From Deltaproteobacteria bacterium (GTDB lineage Bacteria > Myxococcota_A > Polyangia > Haliangiales > Haliangiaceae), in the NCBI GenBank assembly GCA_013812655.1, contig JACCTC010000127.1, positions 1 through 64,000 of the forward strand: a stretch of DNA of 64,000 bases. Direction: 5' to 3'. The notes beneath the pieces are model-generated. The model worked only from the letters and a program-made list of their open reading frames with translations, had not been told where the DNA came from and made no database searches. Of this stretch, positions 59,230 through 64,000 are shown one piece after another; position 1 is the first letter of the stretch, and every line of letters begins with the position of its first letter. The position numbers were made by a program, and so were the translations under genes.

Positions 59230-59727
59230 GTGCGCGGCTATGACTTTCGACCCGTCGTCGAAGCTGACCTGTCGCTGATCGCGCGCTGGCGCGGCACGCC
59301 ACACGTCAGTGAATGGTGGGGCGCGCCATCTGGTGACGACGAACGCGAGAAGCTCGACGAGCCCAGGATCGCGATGTGGATCGTGGAGCTCGACGGCCGC
59401 CCATTCGCGTTCGCGCAGGACTACGACGTCCACGGCTGGAGCCCCCACCCGTTCTCGCATCTACCGCCCTGGTCACGCGGCATCGATCAGTACATCGGCG
59501 AGGCCGACATGCTCGACCAGGGTCACGGCTCGGCATTCGTGCGGCAGCACGTCGAGCGGCTGTTCGCGGCGGGTGCGCCTGCGGTCGGCACCGATCCGCA
59601 TCCGTCGAACATGCGCGCGCGCCGTGCGTACGAGAAAGCAGGCTTCGCAGTGACCAGCGAACCGGTGGACACGCCATGGGGCCGCGCCGTCCTCATGGAG
59701 TGCTGGTCCGCGCGGACCGCGCCTTGA
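59230..59727 (+). CDS. GNAT acetyltransferase, AAC(6')-like
   Basis: 165 aa. The N-terminal RPVVEADLSLIARWRGTPHV...EWWG, central IDQYIGEADMLDQGHGSAFV (acetyl-CoA loop) and TDPHPSNMRARRAYEKAGF follow the pattern of aminoglycoside 6'-N-acetyltransferases and their IucB-like relatives. Homologues outside resistance elements also exist, so drug resistance is not proven. GTG at 59230 is the likely start. It lies 167 bp after the second repeat copy and 260 bp after metH, with no other gene in between. Confidence 0.85.
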   Translation: MRGYDFRPVVEADLSLIARWRGTPHVSEWWGAPSGDDEREKLDEPRIAMWIVELDGRPFAFAQDYDVHGWSPHPFSHLPPWSRGIDQYIGEADMLDQGHGSAFVRQHVERLFAAGAPAVGTDPHPSNMRARRAYEKAGFAVTSEPVDTPWGRAVLMECWSARTAP

Positions 59728-59744
59728 GCGATCAGCTACGCTTG

Positions 59745-60566
59745 CTAACCCAAAGGATGTAGTCGGACCCAGCTCTCGCGCAGCGACCAGAGCTCCTGAT
59801 CGTTCTTGCCCTCGATAACCTCGTCGTCGATCAGCTGGAGAAGCCGAGCGAACAGAACCTGGTCCGCGCTGAGCTGATGAAAGGCACCATCACAAAGCTT
59901 CGCCATGGAAGCGACAAGGACGTGACCGCACGACTGCCAGTCGCTCGTGATGCAGGACAGGATCAGGTTGTCGAAGTGATCGAGCTCAGCCGACATAAGT
60001 CCCTCCGGGGTGAGCACGCGCAGCGCGGCGTTCTCCTCGCGAACTCTTTGCCACTCCAAGCGATACGTGGCGCGCGCCTCAGCAGAGACACGCGATGCTC
60101 GTTCTATCAGGTGGTTGCTCACGATCTGCTCGTCGTGAACAACACCGAAGTGTTGGGATAGATCTGGCCTCGTCGCTCCGTCTTGACCCACGAGCTCGAT
60201 ATCTGCAATGTCGATGACGCTCAGCGTCTCGACCCGCGAAATGAGCTCGAGAAACCCGCAGTACTCCATGACGGAGCGCCGACTCATCCACGCAACGAGC
60301 TCGGTATCCGCCGGAAGCGTTGTCACCGTCGCCCAGAACTCGTCGATGTAGGAGCTCACCTCGGGATCGTCGTCGAAACCGAGCTCTTCTGCGCACCACC
60401 GCATGCGATGCCGTGGGTCCGGCGGGTTGATCGGTCCGAAACTGAGGTCGTCAGTGAGGGAGAGCACCCGTTCCCGTCGCCCGAGCGTTCGAAGCGCGAG
60501 CCTCAGGCTTCCGGCCGCGGAGGAACCGATGGTCACGTGAACTCGTCTGAGAGTCTCGTTCGTCAT
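59745..60566 (-). CDS. DUF1835/DUF3658-like protein
   Basis: 273 aa. The N-terminal half starts RRVHVTIGSSAAGSLRLALR and DDLSFGPI, matching the DUF1835 family; the C-terminal half (LSADQVLFARLLQLIDDEVI) matches DUF3658. The pair is common in one polypeptide and its biochemical role is unknown to me. It ends 17 bp from the convergent acetyltransferase stop. The 168-bp region 60567-60734 upstream shows no gene. Confidence 0.8.
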   Translation of the reverse strand: MTNETLRRVHVTIGSSAAGSLRLALRTLGRRERVLSLTDDLSFGPINPPDPRHRMRWCAEELGFDDDPEVSSYIDEFWATVTTLPADTELVAWMSRRSVMEYCGFLELISRVETLSVIDIADIELVGQDGATRPDLSQHFGVVHDEQIVSNHLIERASRVSAEARATYRLEWQRVREENAALRVLTPEGLMSAELDHFDNLILSCITSDWQSCGHVLVASMAKLCDGAFHQLSADQVLFARLLQLIDDEVIEGKNDQELWSLRESWVRLHPLG

Positions 60567-60734
60567 GGCGACACGCCGATGCTACTCGGCCTTCTGCAGC
60601 CCAGGCGACTCTTGTCGTGAACGCGATAGCTCGGCCGTGCCTCGTACTCCGTAGAGGGCGCGATAGCCGTGTACGCTCGCCGCAATCGAGACGACGCCAT
60701 GCCACTCATGGTGGCCGGCCTCGCCGCGGATTCG

Positions 60735-61484
60735 CTACGCAGGCTTGGTCGGCATCGCCGGCGGCGCCGTCTCCGCGACCTTGATCAGGCGCTCGGTCCC
60801 GCGACCATGGCGGTAGGCCTTCTCCGGCCCGTCGACGAACTGCGTCCCGTTCCACTGCCGGTTGACGATCGTGATCACGTCGCCGTTGATCTCGAGGCGG
60901 TTGTAGCTGTTCGGCTCGCCGCGGTGCCGGTTCGAGCAGCAGGTGCCGGCGTTGACGCCGAGGATCGAGTGCTCCTCGTTGCGATAACCAGCTGCGTCGG
61001 GTGCATGCGCATACGAGACATGGAGGTGCCCGGTGAGGATCAGGTCCACCTTGACCGCCACGAGTCGCGGCACGGCCTCGGCTGCACCATCGACCAGGTG
61101 GCGCTCGGCGATCTGGCGAGGGACGACGAACGGATGATGCGCGACCAGTAGCTTCCAGCGCTTGGGGTGGAGCGCGAATAGCTTGCACACCGTGGCAAGC
61201 TGGTCTGGCCGAACGATGCCGTCCTTGATCGTGTGGCCATGGGCCGTGTTCATCCCGCACACGACCATCTCGTCGTCCTCGTAGAACGGCGTCATGTTCT
61301 TCGAGATGAACCGCTCGTAGCGGCTCATCGGCGAGAAGAACCGGCGGTACACGTCGTACAGTGGAATGTCGTGATTCCCCGGCACCACGAGGTACGGCAC
61401 CGTCAGCCGATCGAGGAACGCACGCGCCTCGCGGTACTGGGCCCGACGCGCGCGCTGCGTGAGATCGCCACTGATCGTGAGATA
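60735..61484 (-). pseudogene. Metallophosphoesterase, 5'-truncated
   Basis: Calcineurin-like phosphoesterase. The frame contains YLTISGDLTQRARRAQYREA (GD motif), YLVVPGNHDIP (GNHD), LLVAHHPF and LTGHLHVSYAH, in the family order, so most metal ligands are present. The expected N-terminal SDLHxG motif is missing. The first ATG/GTG/TTG in frame is the GTG at 61400, yet homologous sequence continues about 28 codons upstream to 61484. A stop codon follows further upstream (near 61570) and no frame holds the lost piece. The upstream part appears replaced by the divergent lipoprotein gene. A gene using a non-standard start codon cannot be excluded, but it would still lack one metal ligand pair. Confidence 0.6.
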
Positions 61485-61492
61485 GTGGCAAG

Positions 61493-62296
61493 ATGAGCAG
61501 GTGGCCTCGCGTGTGGCTGTTCCTGCTCGCGTGCTCGTGCAACGAGGTGCACGGCCTCGCTACGACGCAGCTCGTCGACGGGCGCGGGATCGACGCACCC
61601 GCACGCTGCAGCATGGACACGCCGGTGTTCGCACCCAACGTGCGGGAGTCGGTCTTCCGCCCGTGCACCGACTACACGTTCGCGGGCGGCATGGCGATCG
61701 CGGCGTGCGGGATCACGATCACCACGTCGAGGATCGCGGAAGGACCGATCGATGGGCCGCTCGCAGACGTCGCGATCATGCCGTCCGTACCGGACGCCGT
61801 CCTCTCCGAGCCGCGCCTCACGCCCGACGACGATCTGCTCGTCACGCAACGCACGAGCTCGACGAAGCGCGTCTCCGTGTACCGGCGCGCGAATGGCTGG
61901 GTGTGGGACCGCGACCTGCCGTTCACGTTTGCAACCCTGGAATATGCGGGCGTCCCGTCGCGGGGGCCGCAGCGACACCTGATGATCACCCGATCATCGA
62001 TGGTCGAAGAATTCCTCGACGACGGGAACAACAACTGGTCCTTGGCCAGAACCCAGCCCGCGTCGGTCTTCGGCGTCGAGAACTTTGGCAGCCCGATGCA
62101 CCTCAGCGCCGATGGCTTGCGTGCGGTCTTCAGCGCCGGTTCGAGCGTGCAATACGCGGCGCGTCCGAGCGTGGACGTACCGTTCGCGGGCTCGTCTCCA
62201 CTCGAGGTGCCGCTCGCACGTGACATGTTCCTCTCCGAGGACTGCAGTCGCCTGTACTTCAGTGGGCTCGAACGAATCTTCTACGTGCAGCGATGA
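61493..62296 (+). CDS. Putative lipoprotein, paralog pair member A
   Basis: 267 aa. Signal MSRWPRVWLFLLACSCNEV with lipobox (LAC or CSC). The body has beta-propeller-like strands and motifs shared with the next gene: IAEGPIDG, VSVYRR, LSADGLR (TPDGLH in the partner) and the ending SRLYFSGLERIFYVQR against CGRIYFSGLSSVFYARQ. Probably a WD40/TolB-like surface protein; no catalytic motif. It starts 8 bp from the remnant of the phosphoesterase and overlaps the next gene as ATGA. Confidence 0.75.
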   Translation: MSRWPRVWLFLLACSCNEVHGLATTQLVDGRGIDAPARCSMDTPVFAPNVRESVFRPCTDYTFAGGMAIAACGITITTSRIAEGPIDGPLADVAIMPSVPDAVLSEPRLTPDDDLLVTQRTSSTKRVSVYRRANGWVWDRDLPFTFATLEYAGVPSRGPQRHLMITRSSMVEEFLDDGNNNWSLARTQPASVFGVENFGSPMHLSADGLRAVFSAGSSVQYAARPSVDVPFAGSSPLEVPLARDMFLSEDCSRLYFSGLERIFYVQR

Positions 62297-63132
62297 AGCA
62301 AGCGTTGGCAATCGTCGGCGCGCTCGTTGGCTGCAACCAGGTGTACGGCCTCGAGGCGGTTCTGCTCGTCGACGCCCCGGGACCGGATGCTGCACCCTCG
62401 TGTGCCGGCACGCTCGCCTACCGGCAGGAGCTGCAACAAGTCATTCTCCAGGCGTGCGAGCATTACACGAGCGCGGCTGACATCGACCGAGCCCTCGCGT
62501 CCTGCAACCGTGGAGCGCGTCGGTACATTGCAGAAGGACCGATCGACGGCGTCTTGCAGGAGGTTGCCGTCGAGGTGACTGCCGCAGGAGCTGCACTCCT
62601 AACGCGGCTCGCGCCCGAAGGAGACCGCGCGATCATCCACCACCTCGGCACGAGCGGAACCGACAAGTTCAGCGTCTATCGTCGCGAGCCCGCTGGTTGG
62701 ATGCGCGCCTACGCCCTGCCCGCCGTCGTCGACTACGACGACAGCATCGGCACCCCGTCGCGACGACCGAACGCGCGAGTGCTTCATGCGCGTCCGAACG
62801 CAGGGCTGGTCGACGAATACGTCGAGGAGCCAGCCGATACGTGGCGATGGCTGCGCTCGTACACGACGACGGAGCTCGGCACGATCTCGCTGTACACGCA
62901 GTTCAACCTCACGCCCGACGGTCTGCATGTCGTGTATCAAGGATTTTTGTTCGATGGAACCCTCGCGATCTACCACGGCCAGCGCGCGAGCCTCGACGAG
63001 CCATTCGGCCGCGGCGTCGCGATCGCAGGTATCCCACGCACGGTTCACGACGCGTTCATGACGCACGACTGCGGCCGGATCTATTTCTCCGGTCTGTCGT
63101 CGGTCTTTTACGCGCGCCAGGTCGGCCAGTAA
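62293..63132 (+). CDS. Putative lipoprotein, paralog pair member B
   Basis: 279 aa and paralogous to the preceding gene; Cys spacing, the YIAEGPIDGVL segment and the final YFSGLSSVFYA block are conserved. Signal MKQALAIVGALVGCNQVYGL with lipobox. The ATG overlaps the previous stop (ATGA), so the two are made together. Function unknown; the pair may form a heteromer. Confidence 0.75.
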   Translation: MKQALAIVGALVGCNQVYGLEAVLLVDAPGPDAAPSCAGTLAYRQELQQVILQACEHYTSAADIDRALASCNRGARRYIAEGPIDGVLQEVAVEVTAAGAALLTRLAPEGDRAIIHHLGTSGTDKFSVYRREPAGWMRAYALPAVVDYDDSIGTPSRRPNARVLHARPNAGLVDEYVEEPADTWRWLRSYTTTELGTISLYTQFNLTPDGLHVVYQGFLFDGTLAIYHGQRASLDEPFGRGVAIAGIPRTVHDAFMTHDCGRIYFSGLSSVFYARQVGQ

Positions 63133-63276
63133 TCGTGAGGCCGACGGAGGTCATGGCCCTGCATCTCTCGGGCTTGACGTGGCGCCTTTCGGCTCCATCG
63201 TTCTGCGAGATTTGCGGCCTTCGTTCCGGCTACCGGACGGGTGGCCCATCGGCGTTGTTCCGCTATCCTCACGAAC

Positions 63277-64000
63277 GTGCCCGGCGATCTCGAGACGCGC
63301 GTCAGCGAGCTCGAGCAGGCGTTGCGCGAGCTACGCGAGCATCACCGCTTTCTGGCGACCCTCGACACGGCGACACAGCCGCTCGTGGCCCCGAACGACA
63401 TCATGCAGACCACCGCGCGGCTGCTCGCGGAATACCTCGATGTCGACCGCTGTGCATACGCGAACGTCGAGAACGAGAGCGTGTTCGACATCACGGGTGA
63501 CTGGCCGCGCGGCGTTCCGAGCATCGTAGGGCGCTGGGAGGTGGCCGCATTCGGACCGGCATGCGTCGCGCACATGCTCGCGAACACGCCGTACATCGTA
63601 GAGGACACCGATACTGACGATCGCATTACCGGTTCCCTGCTCGACGCGTACCGTGCGACGACGATCCGTGCGGTCATCTGCGTGCCGCTGCACAAGGAAG
63701 GCGTCTTCACGGCCGCGATGGCCGTGCACGCGAAGGTTCCACGAAAATGGACTGCGTTCGATGTCGAGCTCGTGACGACGGTTGTCGCTCGCTGTTGGGA
63801 GGCGCTCGAACGGGCGCAAACCACGCGTACGCGCATCGCGGCGGAGAGCGCATTGGCGGCGCACCGCGCGCGGCTCGACTATGCAGTACGGCTGTCGGGG
63901 GTGGGGTTCTGGTACTGCGACTTGCCGTTCGACGAGCTGCTTTGGGATGAGCGCGTGAAGGTGCACTTCTGGTTGCCGCCTGGTGCACGCGTCACGCTCG
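63277..64000 (+). CDS. GAF/PAS sensor protein, 5' part only
   Basis: The frame opens at GTG 63277 and runs off the window (about 241 residues visible). Residues 1-25 form a coiled coil (LETRVSELEQALRELREHHR), 30-180 a GAF domain (MQTTARLLAEYLDVDRCAYA... VICVPLHKEGVFTAAMAVHA), and from about 200 a PAS_3-type domain begins (YAVRLSGVGFWYCDLPFDEL). The missing part is probably a histidine kinase, as in typical multi-domain sensors of this group (inference). Confidence 0.8.
   Translation, partial: MPGDLETRVSELEQALRELREHHRFLATLDTATQPLVAPNDIMQTTARLLAEYLDVDRCAYANVENESVFDITGDWPRGVPSIVGRWEVAAFGPACVAHMLANTPYIVEDTDTDDRITGSLLDAYRATTIRAVICVPLHKEGVFTAAMAVHAKVPRKWTAFDVELVTTVVARCWEALERAQTTRTRIAAESALAAHRARLDYAVRLSGVGFWYCDLPFDELLWDERVKVHFWLPPGARVTL

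Overview
The window is very GC-rich DNA with strong G/C preference at third codon positions. It is densely packed with two-component kinases, Ser/Thr kinases, PilZ and FIST sensors, and about fifteen predicted secreted lipoproteins with an L-x-A-C type lipobox followed by acidic or Gly-rich linkers. Together with an IgGFc-binding-like protein and a zinc-ribbon protein with a histone-H1-like tail, this suggests a Myxococcota (deltaproteobacterial, Kofleriaceae/Haliangium/Polyangia-like) chromosome. The taxonomy is inferred from content only. I see no rRNA, tRNA, transposase or prophage.

Layout. 1-3086 (minus): sensor kinase, OmpR-type regulator, lipoprotein and a cut-off Pro/Ala-rich protein, in one operon. 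3260-4273: zinc ribbon/SH3-like protein with a basic repeat tail. 4283-6528 (minus): FIST sensor coupled to a cytosolic kinase. 6589-8168: zinc-finger ParA ATPase, RHH-like protein and a small conserved protein, followed by a 1276-residue propeller hybrid kinase (8269-12099). 12096-24051: SH3/barrel envelope protein, a double-domain tail-tube-like protein, an M16 peptidase with a CPBP protease, and a series of lipoproteins and hydrolases. 24171-28136: RG-rich winged-helix protein, acyl-CoA synthetase, cytochrome-like lipoprotein. 28278-30674: AOR-family (tungsten) oxidoreductase with its MoaD-like partner. 30671-37813 (minus): MCE/barrel protein, two duplicated lipoproteins, FecR lipoprotein and a barrel protein. 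37897-41107 (minus): pyrB with an ABC-2 exporter. 41130-45289: Ser/Thr kinase, PilZ, P450, two small envelope proteins. 45308-52127: two large lipoproteins, methyltransferase/acyltransferase pair, pseudokinase. 52295-58969: cystathionine beta-synthase, kinase, C-type lectin lipoprotein and methionine synthase. 58970-64000: a direct repeat pair, an AAC(6')-like acetyltransferase, a DUF1835-like protein, a 5'-truncated phosphoesterase, two paralogous lipoproteins and a cut-off GAF/PAS sensor.

How it fits together. Most of the window is envelope and signalling: sensors, outer-membrane barrels and lipoproteins, with a thin layer of core metabolism (pyrimidine synthesis, methionine/cysteine metabolism, fatty-acid activation). 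Genes are tightly packed: many neighbours share a GTGA or ATGA start/stop overlap, and three convergent pairs share four bases at their stop codons. Start codons were chosen by signal peptide, Shine-Dalgarno-like sequence or overlap with the preceding stop, and several are GTG. The observations most worth a second look are the duplicated tail-tube-like protein, a REP-like inverted repeat carried in frame inside a coding gene, a perfect G-quadruplex motif in an RG-rich DNA-binding protein gene, the zinc-finger ParA cassette, the MCE/barrel fusion and the AOR-MoaD pair.
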